The notes: generated by a model from the sequence alone, not told the origin. 7,629 bases of DNA from an uncultured Coriobacteriaceae bacterium (GCA_902772085.1 CACXZL010000301.1:1-7629), one strand, 5' to 3'. Positions 1 to 7,031 are shown, counted from the first letter of the stretch. Program-made: numbers and translations.

Positions 1-390
1 GACACGATCTGCATGGATTTGTTGCCCACGCTTTCGCTCGAGTGCGCCCAGGCATATGGAACAATAGCTCTTGAGGGTATCTTAGATCCCGTCATCGCCG
101 ACGCGCTTCGCTCCTTCACATCTTCCAACGAGGAAGCCATTTCGCTAGCAAAGTCGCTCTCTTGCAGGATAGTGGGTCTCACGGAAACAAACCATGCCCA
201 GGTGCATCGAGGCGGACTAGCAACGGCACAGTTCGATCCAAGGACCTTGCGATTACAAAGCACCGAGCCCCTCTACGCATGCGGAGAGGGGCTAGACGTG
301 GACGGTCCTTGCGGTGGCTACAACCTTGCATGGGCATGGAAGAGCGGCATGGTGGCAGGTGCGTCAGCCGCGAAGGAGGTTTTGCGATGA
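1..390 (+). CDS. HI0933/YhiN/BaiN-family NAD(P)/FAD-dependent oxidoreductase, 3' part only
   Basis: The frame is open from the first base of the window, so this is the C-terminal 129 residues of a protein usually about 400 long; the N-terminal FAD-binding Rossmann part lies outside. The family signature is clear: HRGGLATAQFDP (residues 69-80), then LYACGEGLDVDGPCGGYNLA (91-110) and WAWKSGMVAG, which form the second FAD/pyrophosphate-contacting region of HI0933-like flavoproteins. Known members include BaiN (a bile-acid reductase) and E. coli YhiN/RdsA, linked to dihydrouridine formation in 23S rRNA. The sequence does not tell which substrate applies here. An internal ATG at 13 is probably not the start because the homologous region continues upstream. 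The stop TGA at 388-390 overlaps the start of the next gene (ATGA), which suggests translational coupling. Family assignment is firm; reaction is unknown. Confidence 0.87.
   Translation, partial: DTICMDLLPTLSLECAQAYGTIALEGILDPVIADALRSFTSSNEEAISLAKSLSCRIVGLTETNHAQVHRGGLATAQFDPRTLRLQSTEPLYACGEGLDVDGPCGGYNLAWAWKSGMVAGASAAKEVLR
372..380 (+). promoter_or_regulatory. Strong Shine-Dalgarno site for the COG2509 flavoprotein
   Basis: GAAGGAGGT lies inside the last codons of the upstream flavoprotein gene and ends six bases before ATG 387. It decides the start among several in-frame candidates. Together with the ATGA overlap it supports coupled translation of the two genes. Confidence 0.85.
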
Positions 391-2036
391 TAGAGGTGTC
401 GAACGTACGCATACCACTCAAGCAACTTGATGGCACGCCCGAGCGAGAACTCATCGCTTGTCGTAGGGCGGCGGCGAAGAAGCTCGGTATAAGAGAAGGC
501 CACATTCAGTCGCTCGAGCTACGCAAGCGGTCGGTCGATGCCCGCAAGCGTTCGTCTATCATGCTGCTCTTCACCGTACGCATAGCCGTCAAGAGAGATG
601 AAGCTGAAGCCACAAAGAACTGTCGGGATGCGCGAATCGTACTTGCCCCTGAGCCATCCCTGCCGTCGCGCATAGAGAACTATGCAGGTCCGAGGCCCAT
701 AGTAGTGGGCGCTGGCTGTGCAGGGCTGTTTTGCGCACTGGCACTTTCCAGCGCTGGCATGCGTCCTCTGCTCATAGAGCGCGGAGACGGGTCAGAGCGT
801 CGCACACAGGTAGTGCAGCACTTCTACCGCACGGGCGTGCTCGACCCAGAGAGCAACATCCAGTTCGGCCTTGGGGGCGCCGGCACTTTCTCCGACGGTA
901 AGCTCGGCACGGGGACCAAAAGCCCGGCGCATCGTCTCATTCTGCAAACGCTGGTAGATGCTGGTGCCGAGCGGCGCATACTCTGGGACGCGAAGCCTCA
1001 TGTCGGCAGTGACGTGTTGCCAGACGTCGTGTCGAGTGTGGCACGAAGAATCGTTGAGCTCGGTGGCGAGGTGCGCTTTCGCACGCGGCTAACGGGACTG
1101 CGCATCGAGGACGACATAATCCAAGGCGTGACGCTCGTCGCGAACGAGGCGGAGGAGTCCTTCGCTACGTCGATTGTCGTACTCGCATGCGGGCATTCGG
1201 CACGCGACGTGTTTGTGCTGCTCAAGGATTCAGGCGTGGCGCTAGAGCGCAAGCCGTTTGCCATGGGCGTGCGCATAGAGCATCTCCAGCGCAACATCGA
1301 TCGCATCCTCTATGGACGCTCTGCGGGGCATCCCGCCCTTGGCGCCGCCCCATACAAGCTCGTCGATCATCTGCCGAGCGGCAGGAGCGTCTTCTCGTTT
1401 TGCATGTGTCCGGGAGGCTATGTGGTCGCGGCAACGAGCGAGATGGAGGGCGTCGTCACCAACGGTATGAGTCTTTCAGACCGCGCCGGCACAAACGCAA
1501 ACGCAGCCTTGCTAGTAAACGTGAACCCAGAAGACTTGGAGCCAGACGACGTCATGGCTGGAATGAAGCTTCAGATCAAATGCGAGCGGCGCGCCTTTGA
1601 GGAAACCATCGGCAGCGGTAATCCCTATGCGGCTCCTGCGCAGCTCGTGGGTGATTTCTTGCAGCGCGCGCCTTCCTCTGCCGCGGGGAAGGTCTGCCCC
1701 ACATACCCACGTGGAGTATGCTGGGGTGATTCCATCAAGCGAACTCTTCCATCGTACATCATCGATTCTCTCAGGGCATCTTTGCCCCGCCTCGAGCGAA
1801 AGATTGCCGGATTCAGCGCAGCGGACGCAGTGCTCACTGGTGTGGAGTCCCGCTCCAGCTCACCCATTCGCGTCGTGCGTGGCAAGGAGGGCGAGTCCGT
1901 AAGCACGCGGGGGTTGTGGCCATGCGGCGAAGGCGCAGGATATGCTGGCGGCATCATGAGCGCCGCCACCGACGGCTTAAAGATCGCCGACGCCCTTATT
2001 GCGGAAGCGATACGCTCACAGAGGCGCAATCCATAG
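387..2036 (+). CDS. COG2509-type NAD(P)/FAD-dependent dehydrogenase
   Basis: A complete 549-residue flavoprotein. The start is fixed by AAGGAGGT at 373-380, six bases before ATG 387, and by the 4-base overlap with the upstream stop; the open frame continues further upstream but is out of register with the neighbour's real coding. Residues 1-100 form the small N-terminal domain typical of this family. PIVVGAGCAGLFCALALSSA (104-123) is the Rossmann GxGxxG dinucleotide-binding loop, ending at E131 for the ribose. GLGGAGTFSDGKLGT (161-175), FCMCPGGYVVAATSE (338-352) and GVESRSSSPIRVVR (485-498) are characteristic family blocks. WPCGEGAGYAGGIMSAATDG (511-530) is the C-terminal FAD-binding motif. 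Length and motif order match the family, with no sign of damage. It is likely a soluble cytoplasmic oxidoreductase. The substrate is uncharacterised for most members. HI0933-like and COG2509 genes are often neighbours, suggesting a shared pathway (inference). Confidence 0.92.
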   Translation: MIEVSNVRIPLKQLDGTPERELIACRRAAAKKLGIREGHIQSLELRKRSVDARKRSSIMLLFTVRIAVKRDEAEATKNCRDARIVLAPEPSLPSRIENYAGPRPIVVGAGCAGLFCALALSSAGMRPLLIERGDGSERRTQVVQHFYRTGVLDPESNIQFGLGGAGTFSDGKLGTGTKSPAHRLILQTLVDAGAERRILWDAKPHVGSDVLPDVVSSVARRIVELGGEVRFRTRLTGLRIEDDIIQGVTLVANEAEESFATSIVVLACGHSARDVFVLLKDSGVALERKPFAMGVRIEHLQRNIDRILYGRSAGHPALGAAPYKLVDHLPSGRSVFSFCMCPGGYVVAATSEMEGVVTNGMSLSDRAGTNANAALLVNVNPEDLEPDDVMAGMKLQIKCERRAFEETIGSGNPYAAPAQLVGDFLQRAPSSAAGKVCPTYPRGVCWGDSIKRTLPSYIIDSLRASLPRLERKIAGFSAADAVLTGVESRSSSPIRVVRGKEGESVSTRGLWPCGEGAGYAGGIMSAATDGLKIADALIAEAIRSQRRNP

Positions 2037-2330
2037 CGCGTCGGCGCGATCCAAAACTCCACCGAAGGCGCCATCGTCTCTCGACAAAACATAACCCTAA
2101 AGCATACGTTCCATCACTACAAAGGGAACAGGGGAATCTCCGTCGGGGTTCACATCCAAGTCTTTCGGCAACTATCATGCCGCCACGCTCAACGATTCCG
2201 CGCACATGGTCTTACGACGGATGCCCATCACGCCGCCAGCAACATAGCAGGGCAAGCTGAATCTCCTCTTGCCGAAAGCGTCATGATATCTCATGGTCTA
2301 TACCCCTTCTTCGCATCTGTTTGCATCACA
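2037..2330. other. Intergenic stretch without an intact gene; possible decayed coding sequence
   Basis: No open frame with a credible start, ribosome site and family signature was found. No clear terminator follows the flavoprotein stop at 2036. On the minus strand, 2097-2171 reads as a short protein-like run (LPKDLDVNPDGDSPVPFV then VMERML and a stop), preceded by two consecutive stops at 2172-2177 and by a further run ending in MCAESLSVAA. This may be remnant coding but matches nothing I recognise. The plus strand also has a run of about 30 codons in the same place, so the evidence is weak either way. Confidence 0.3.
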
Positions 2331-2368
2331 TAAAAATGAAGGGGCCGCCCCTGAACGGAACGACCCCC
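2331..2368 (-). terminator. Rho-independent terminator, minus strand
   Basis: Read on the minus strand, GGGGTCG (2367-2361) can pair with CGGCCCC (2347-2341) through seven pairs including one G-U, and is followed by TTCATTTTTATG. A shorter alternative hairpin, AGGGG-CGG-CCCCT (2352-2340), leads to the same T-run. The plus strand has no T-run, so direction is clear. It lies about 20 bases after the minus-strand stop at 2389, where a terminator would be expected. Confidence 0.62.
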
Positions 2369-2388
2369 ACCAATCTATGTACCGACCG

Positions 2389-2694
2389 CTATAGGCTGAT
2401 CACGCAGGCATCCGCACCAGGGTCGTAGTCGCCGGGCATCTGGCCGGCAGGAAGCACTTGGACATCCACGGCCTCGGTTGGCTTTGGAAGATTCGCTGCT
2501 TGCCGGCCGGCGCCAACCCCCTCTTCAAAGAGGCGGCGCCCCGTTGCCAGCACATTGCGCAAAGTTATATGCGTATCGCGCCAACTGCAAAATGCAAGGA
2601 TTGGAGACGTGGGAGACCACCTTCGTTTTGCGCCACGCAGACGTTTACAAAGGCAGCGTTTCGACCGGTCGTCTTTTGGGCATACTGTCCCCAT
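2389..2694 (-). pseudogene. 3' end of an unrecognised minus-strand gene (probable remnant)
   Basis: The minus strand is open here for 101 codons and ends in TAG at 2391-2389, directly before a terminator. The last 55 or so residues look like real protein (RRLFEEGVGAGRQAANLPKP, then VDVQVLPAGQMPGDYDPGAD and a short end, ACVISL). The first 40 or so are basic and low in typical protein character, probably because the original gene was cut off there. I do not recognise a family. No good ribosome site was seen before ATG 2694, and the Rpn gene begins just beyond on the opposite strand, so insertion or rearrangement may have removed the 5' portion. It could alternatively be a small intact gene with a later start; a complete gene seems less likely than a remnant. 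Confidence 0.35.
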
Positions 2695-2719
2695 AGGCCG
2701 TCATGGGAGGTTCAACGCA

Positions 2720-3652
2720 ATGCCAGCAGCCCAGCGCGAGTACAGGGATCGCCTGTTCACATTCATATTCGGCAGCGAGGAGCACCGCGACTGGACGCTC
2801 TCGCTCTACAACGCCGTCAACGGGTCGGACCACGGCGACCCGGGGGACGTCGAGATCACCACCATCCGCGAGGTGCTCTACCTCGGCATGCACAACGACG
2901 TGTCGTTCCTGCTCGCGGACGAGATGAGCCTCTACGAGCAGCAGTCCTCCTACAACCCGAACATGCCGCTGCGCATGCTCCAGTACGCATGCAGCCTCTA
3001 CGAGAAGCACCTGAGGGGCCACGGGCTCAACAAGTACGGGAAGAGGCTGCTCGCGCTGCCCGCGCCGAGGCTCGTGGTGTTCTATAATGGGAGGGACGAC
3101 GTCCCCGAGGAGGGGGAGCTGCGCCTCAGCGACTCCTTCGCGGGCGGCGCGGAGGCCGACATCGAGGTCCGCGTGAGGCTCGTCAACGTCAACCCCGGCA
3201 TGGGCGAGGCGATGAAGCGCGCCTGCAGACCCCTGGCGGAGTACTCGTGGACGGTCGAGAGGATAAGGGCCAACGCGGCGGCGATGAGCGCCGCGGAGGC
3301 GGTCGACGAGGCCATAGAGTCGATGCCGGACGGCTTCGTGATCAGGCCGTACCTGCAGGCGCACAAGGCGGAGGTGAGGGACATGCTGCTTACCGAGTAC
3401 AACGAGGCGGAGGCCATGGAGCTGTTTCGCGAGGAGGGCCGCGCTGAGGGAGCCTCATGCGCACCCTGGGGCTCACCGCCCGCCAAGCGATGGACGCCCT
3501 CGGGATACCCGAGGCAGACCGCGCGCGCTATCTCACGCTCCTGTAGACTCGAGGCGCGCCGCACTCGCTGGGACGGAGCACACCCGTTCCTCGGTCTCGC
3601 GTCTGGCCCCGGATGCTTGGTCACGCCGTTGCGCTCACGCGGGGAAGCGTGA
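2720..3652 (+). CDS. Rpn-family recombination-promoting nuclease/putative transposase, C-terminus frameshifted
   Basis: The start ATG 2720 follows GGGAGG at 2705-2710. The N-terminal 244 residues match the Rpn (transposase_31-like, PD-(D/E)XK nuclease) family as found in Firmicutes and Coriobacteriia: YRDRLFTFIFGSEEHRDWTL (8-27), VEITTIREVLYLGMHNDVSF (44-63), LYEQQSSYNPNMPLR (71-85), LVVFYNGR (118-125) and the acidic/basic helix ending MELFREEGRAEG (233-244). D60 and E73-x-Q75 are in the positions of the nuclease D...ExQ/K active site. Rpn proteins are DNA endonucleases implicated in RecA-independent recombination and phage defence. After residue 244 the reading frame runs on for 66 residues of proline- and arginine-rich sequence unlike the family, while the expected tail is found in another frame (separate entry). 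A one-base loss (or two-base gain) around 3445-3456 explains this. Arginine AGG codons are frequent, unlike in the flavoprotein gene, suggesting recent acquisition. The nuclease core is intact. Confidence 0.85.
   Translation: MPAAQREYRDRLFTFIFGSEEHRDWTLSLYNAVNGSDHGDPGDVEITTIREVLYLGMHNDVSFLLADEMSLYEQQSSYNPNMPLRMLQYACSLYEKHLRGHGLNKYGKRLLALPAPRLVVFYNGRDDVPEEGELRLSDSFAGGAEADIEVRVRLVNVNPGMGEAMKRACRPLAEYSWTVERIRANAAAMSAAEAVDEAIESMPDGFVIRPYLQAHKAEVRDMLLTEYNEAEAMELFREEGRAEGASCAPWGSPPAKRWTPSGYPRQTARAISRSCRLEARRTRWDGAHPFLGLASGPGCLVTPLRSRGEA
3457..3546 (+). other. Out-of-frame C-terminal tail of the Rpn gene; possible separate 29-residue product
   Basis: In frame 1 (the main Rpn frame is frame 2), ATG 3457 to TAG 3544-3546 encodes MRTLGLTARQAMDALGIPEA followed by DRARYLTLL. 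This is the kind of short helical end expected to follow the REEGRAEG helix of Rpn proteins. GAGGGAG at 3446-3452 lies four bases before the ATG and could act as a ribosome site, so the tail might be translated on its own. The alternative, which I favour, is a simple frameshift mutation or sequencing error. Intragenic antitoxins made from internal starts are known in some Rpn genes, but those are in frame and larger. Confidence 0.6.
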
Positions 3653-4916
3653 CGACGAACGTCGACCCAACCCCCACCTGGCTCGAGAGCTCTATGGTGC
3701 CGCCGCCGCGCTCCACCGCATGGCGAACAAGGGCCAGGCCAAGGCCCGTTCCACCCGAGGCGCGGGAACGAGCGGTGTCAACGCGATAGAACCGCTCGAA
3801 GACGCGCTCCTGGTCTACCGGGGGAATGCTTATACCGGTGTCGGCGACCACAAACATCGCCCACCCATCTTTGACCGAGACACGCAGGGTAACAGACCCT
3901 TCGTCCGTGTAGGCGATGGCGTTGTCTATCAGATTGTTTACGATGAGGGTCGTATCTGTTGCCGATAGCACGACTCGGCACGGCTTCCCCTCTGGCAACA
4001 GGTCTTGCAACTCGAGACCAATGCCACGGGCCTCCGCCTGGGAAAGGTGGGCCGCATACGAGGCATACGTCACCGAGGCAAGGTCACAGGTGGTCTCCAA
4101 GGACTGCGGGCGCAAGTCCGCCTCCAGTCGCGAGAGGTCCATAAGGTCGCATGCCAACGACTGGAGGCGCGCCGACTCGTGTCCGAGCCTATTCAGAAGC
4201 TCTCGCATAGCGACGGTGTCCCCGGTCTCATTCGCCTGAGCCAAGGATTCCGAAAGCAGACGGATGCCGGCTACCGGCGTCTTGAGCTCGTGACTTGCGT
4301 TTGCCACAAAGTCCGTCCGCACCTGCTCGAGGCGCTGTACGGGTGCAAAGGCACGACGCGAGACAAGCCACGCGGCAACAAGGGCGACTATGAGCGCGAT
4401 ACCCACCAAGCCAACGCTCATCCAAAGGTATCCCTCCATGAGTCGGTTGACACGTTCCATGGTCATCGACACGCGCACGACCGCAATCTTGTCCTGATAC
4501 GTGCAACGCACTGCCACGTAAAGGTAGTCGACGCCATCCGTCTCGGACTCGCGCTGGTCTACGCCCAATCCACCAGCCAGTGCATCGCGCACCTCAACTC
4601 GGTCGGCGTGGTTCTCCATCGGGCCATCGTTCCCGATGCTCTCGGCAAGCACCGTTCCATCGGTGGCGATGAGCGTCAGGCGCAAGTTGTCGCTGGCGGC
4701 AATACGAGCAAGGATCTCGTCAGGCGGCTGGTTGCTCGTTTGAAGGGCGACGCCCGTGGCGTTTGCCACCGCGACCAATCCTTCGCGTTGCCGCTGGTCT
4801 ATGGTCTGAGCGGCGGGACCGGTGATGAAGAAGCCCCAAACGATCACAAACACGGCAGTCACCAGAACGTAACCACCAAAGAGCCATCGTCGCCAACCAT
4901 GCACGTGCGTCGCCAT
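3621..4916 (-). CDS. PhoR-like membrane sensor histidine kinase
   Basis: A 431-residue kinase. ATG 4916 is chosen because it lies 11 bases after the regulator's stop and directly precedes the first membrane helix; an earlier in-frame ATG (4994) would overlap the regulator gene. Order of parts: transmembrane helix about 12-32, an extracytoplasmic sensor of about 130 residues (33-162), second transmembrane helix about 163-187, then a short linker with no evident HAMP or PAS. The HisKA H-box is FVANASHELKTP with phospho-accepting H209. The ATPase domain has the N-box NNLIDNAIAYT (327-337), G1 box DTGISIPP (359-366), F-box VFERFYRVD (372-380) and G2 box GGTGLGLALVRH (388-399). The G1 box has serine (S363) where DxGxG kinases usually have the second glycine. 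The protein would phosphorylate the adjacent regulator. The divergent phosphate transporter and PHO-box-like sites suggest phosphate sensing (inference); the signal is not shown by the sequence. Confidence 0.9.
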   Translation of the reverse strand: MATHVHGWRRWLFGGYVLVTAVFVIVWGFFITGPAAQTIDQRQREGLVAVANATGVALQTSNQPPDEILARIAASDNLRLTLIATDGTVLAESIGNDGPMENHADRVEVRDALAGGLGVDQRESETDGVDYLYVAVRCTYQDKIAVVRVSMTMERVNRLMEGYLWMSVGLVGIALIVALVAAWLVSRRAFAPVQRLEQVRTDFVANASHELKTPVAGIRLLSESLAQANETGDTVAMRELLNRLGHESARLQSLACDLMDLSRLEADLRPQSLETTCDLASVTYASYAAHLSQAEARGIGLELQDLLPEGKPCRVVLSATDTTLIVNNLIDNAIAYTDEGSVTLRVSVKDGWAMFVVADTGISIPPVDQERVFERFYRVDTARSRASGGTGLGLALVRHAVERGGGTIELSSQVGVGSTFVVTLPRVSATA

Positions 4917-4927
4917 ACGTCTCGTTC

Positions 4928-5620
4928 CTACGAATCCTCGTGTCGGGGCTCGAACCGATAGCCCATGCCGTGCTCCGTGTGAATGTATGTCCAACCGTCA
5001 CGATCGATGGCCTTGCGGAGTCTCTTGATGTGCGTGTCGATGGTGCGACTCGTGGGCAAAAACGCCTCGCCCCAAACCTCCCGCGAGAGCCATTGCCTCG
5101 TGCACAGCATGCCGGGTCTGGAGGCGAGGGCGAAGAGTAGCTGATACTCCTTTTTGCGCAGCTTCACGGAGTTGCCCGCCACGAGCACGCGGGCAGCGTT
5201 CAGGTCCATGTGAAGCTCGCCAACGTCAATCTGTGACGGGCGCTCGGTCTTCGACTCCATCCTCCGACGCATGTTGGCGCGTACCCGCGCGAGGAGCTCC
5301 GCCATAGAGAACGGCTTGGTCACGTAATCGTCGGCACCGGCATCCAGTCCGGCGACCTTGTCGGTTTCCTGATCGAGGGCAGTGAGCATGATGATGGGCA
5401 CCTTGCTTCCGTCGTTGCGCAGCTGACGGGCAACTTCCAGGCCCGAAAGCTTGGGGAGCATGACATCGAGCAGGATAAGGTCGGGGTCAGTCGCGCGCGC
5501 AGCCTCGAGACCCTGGGCTCCGTCCGTTGCGACGGTCAACTCGTAGCCCTCGTTGGCGAGCGTGAACCCCAAAGCCAGACGTATGGTTTTGTCGTCTTCG
5601 ATGAGCAGGATGCTCGACAT
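4928..5620 (-). CDS. OmpR/PhoB-family response regulator (PhoP-like)
   Basis: A 230-residue two-domain regulator. The start at 5620 is fixed by AGGAGG (minus strand, 5632-5627) six bases upstream and by MSSILLIEDDK, the normal beginning of a receiver domain; the open frame extends further but without family sequence. The receiver has the acidic pair D9-D10, phospho-acceptor D52 (LILLDVMLP), T80 (IIMLTA) and K102 (DDYVTKPFS). The C-terminal winged helix (about 130-225) shows LRKKEYQLLFALASRPG (155-171), the recognition helix region RTIDTHIKRLRKAI (192-205) and GMGYRF (219-223). It is first in a two-gene operon with the kinase and divergent from the transporter. It is predicted to bind the TTCACA-type direct repeats at 5704-5748 and so to control both its own operon and the transporter (inference). 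Confidence 0.93.
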   Translation of the reverse strand: MSSILLIEDDKTIRLALGFTLANEGYELTVATDGAQGLEAARATDPDLILLDVMLPKLSGLEVARQLRNDGSKVPIIMLTALDQETDKVAGLDAGADDYVTKPFSMAELLARVRANMRRRMESKTERPSQIDVGELHMDLNAARVLVAGNSVKLRKKEYQLLFALASRPGMLCTRQWLSREVWGEAFLPTSRTIDTHIKRLRKAIDRDGWTYIHTEHGMGYRFEPRHEDS

Positions 5621-5703
5621 GGCATGCCTCCTTGAGTCCATCATCCCAAAGGCGCCTACGCTCGGCGAACCCAAATCGGGCAATGGAGCTGCACACCACA
5701 AGA

Positions 5704-5748
5704 GTTCACATCCTTGTCACACCTGTTCACATCGCGTGCAGCCTCACA
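5704..5748 (+). promoter_or_regulatory. PHO-box-like direct repeats between the regulator and the phosphate transporter
   Basis: TCACA recurs at 5706, 5717, 5727 and 5744. Expanded, the units read GTTCACA (5704), TGTCACA (5715) and GTTCACA (5725), spaced 11 and 10 bases, with a fourth CTCACA at 5743. A weaker GCACA lies at 5691. Direct repeats of about 11 bases with a GTTCAC core are the known binding units of actinobacterial PhoP (described in Streptomyces), and similar repeated hexamers are bound by Bacillus PhoP. A weak -10-like TAGGAT sits at 5763-5768 with no good -35, as expected for an activated promoter reading toward the transporter. The site is visible; the assignment to this regulator is inference. 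Confidence 0.6.
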
Positions 5749-5849
5749 TTTGCCCACGTAGATAGGATTTGGTTAAGAAGGCTATCGAAGAATGTCTTGC
5801 CCGTCAGGCAGTTTCTGGCAGCGCAGACGGCATTCGTTGTGGTCAGAAG

Positions 5850-5865
5850 CGCATGATGGCATGCG
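5850..5865 (+). other. Small hairpin just before the transporter ribosome site
   Basis: CGCATG-ATGG-CATGCG forms a perfect six-pair stem with a four-base loop, ending five bases before the GAAGGGGA ribosome site. It lies in a leader of roughly 110 bases between the presumed promoter and ATG 5886. It could modulate translation, but a six-pair stem arises by chance fairly easily. Confidence 0.25.
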
Positions 5866-5885
5866 GTACGAAGGGGAAGTGTGCG

Positions 5886-6807
5886 ATGGTAACGTTTGCC
5901 GAGTTCGTGAGAGCACTTTTGAGCAATTGCCTCCTTGCGGTGTCCATGGCACTCGTGCTTGGGACCATATTTGTCAACGGAGCAACCGATGCAGCCAACT
6001 CCATCGCCGAGGCCGTGGGGACGCGCGCCATCACCTTTCGCAAGGCTGTGGCCATGAGCATCGTTTGCGAGTTTCTGGGGCTGGCGGTCTCCGTGGGCGT
6101 TTCGACTGCTGTGGCAGATACCATCGATCACATGGTCGACTTTGGCGGCGACCCGCATGCCGCCCTCATCGCATTGTGCGCAGCGATGGTGGCGATCGTG
6201 GTTTGGGGATGCGCCGCGTGGGCATTTGGCATCCCCACGAGCGAGAGCCATGCGCTCATCGCCGGGCTCACCGGTGCGGCCATCGCACTGCAGGGCGGCG
6301 TCGCCGGAGTGAATTGGGCCGAGTGGAGCAAGGTGATATGGGGCCTGGTGCTTTCAATAGCGGTCGGGCTGGCATTGGGGTTTGCAACCTCGCGACTGTT
6401 GCGATGGGCATTCGCTGAACTCACGAACCGTCAGGCAAACGCCCTGTTCTCCAAGCTACAGGTGGTGGGCGCTGGCTTCGGCGCGTTCATGCACGGGGCG
6501 CAGGACGGGCAGAAGTTCTTGTCTACCGCCATGCTCGCAGTGACGCTCTCCACTGGGCAGTCCCTGCAGTCCCAAACACCCTACCCCGCATGGCTCATGG
6601 TCCTTTGTGCCAGCGTGCTCTCTCTGGGCGTTGCGAGCGGCGGGTCGAAGATCGTTTCGACCGTCGGAACCAAGGTCGTGAAGATGGAGATGTACCAAGG
6701 TGCCGCGGCGTCGCTCTCCGCTGCGGAGATCGCCGTGGGTGCTCACCTTCCCGGGTTGCGGGCTTGTTGGTTACGTGCTCGCCCGCGTCTTTTTGCGGCT
6801 GTTCTGA
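5886..6807 (+). pseudogene. pit: PiT-family inorganic phosphate transporter, internal deletion plus frameshift
   Basis: A membrane transporter that would take up inorganic phosphate with a coupling cation. ATG 5886 is chosen because MVTFAEFVRALLSN matches the family start and GAAGGGGA (5870-5877) precedes it; an earlier in-frame ATG at 5769 adds 39 non-family residues. Visible blocks: NGATDAANSIAEAVGTRA (31-48, the PiT signature), VDFGG (84-88), WAFGIPTSESHALIAGLTGA (112-131), GAFMHGAQDGQKF (199-211), GGSKIVSTVG (252-261) and KMEMYQG (266-272). After about residue 280 the family should continue through a second signature of the GIPVSTTH type; this is absent. The expected C-terminus is found in frame 1 at 6736-6807, WVLTFPGCGLVGY then VLARVFLRLF and TGA. 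Thus roughly 40 residues are missing, with a change of frame near 6715-6736. The unshifted frame runs to 6887 (333 residues) with a non-family end. As sequenced, transport function is probably lost. Confidence 0.85.
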
Positions 6808-6887
6808 CGCCACGTTCTCATTCACGGCACGACCACGGGATAGTCTGGGACGAGAGGACGAGGACGGGCAGGCCGAGGAAGACGTAG

Positions 6888-7031
6888 GGCGTCGAGTTCT
6901 GGAGGTGGCTGCGCGCGACCGGGCTCGCGGACCCCATAGCGCAGGTCGCGCTGCTGGCGGCCATACGCGCAGCCGAGTCCGCGCACGAGCAGCGTGACGA
7001 GATGCTGCGCAGGGCGCACGAGCTCGCGTAA
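6888..7031 (+). pseudogene. Orphan C-terminal coding fragment, family not recognised
   Basis: Frame 0 reads GVEFWRWLRATGLADPIAQV then ALLAAIRAAESAHEQRDEML and RRAHELA before TAA at 7029-7031. The run is helical, alanine- and charge-rich, and its codons end almost always in G or C, so it looks like real coding sequence. There is a stop directly before it (TAG 6885-6887), no ribosome site and no start codon upstream, so it is a 3' remnant. It ends seven bases from the stop of the minus-strand ATPase fragment. I cannot name its family. Confidence 0.35.

Noticed and set aside
162..386. Earlier in-frame start for the COG2509 flavoprotein
   Set aside because: It would overlap the upstream flavoprotein by over 200 bases and add non-family sequence; ATG 387 has an excellent ribosome site.
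2097..2250. Minus-strand gene in the first intergenic gap
   Set aside because: It is interrupted by two adjacent stops, unrecognised, and the plus strand looks about as plausible; kept only as a note.
2659..2686. Promoter for the Rpn gene (TTTCGA, 16 bases, CATACT)
   Set aside because: Only three of six and four of six matches to consensus; too weak to call.
2458..3087. Plus-strand open frame of 209 codons starting upstream of Rpn
   Set aside because: It overlaps Rpn in another frame with an arginine/proline-rich translation; no family match.
2645..3364. Minus-strand open frame of 239 codons
   Set aside because: It is antisense to the Rpn gene, rich in R, V and A, with no recognisable motif; a GC-rich shadow.
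2720..3652. Programmed -1 frameshift in Rpn
   Set aside because: No X XXY YYZ slippery heptamer was seen near 3445-3456, so mutation or sequencing error is more likely.
4005..4961. Plus-strand open frame of 318 codons
   Set aside because: It is antisense to the well-supported histidine kinase and has no family features; a GC-rich shadow.
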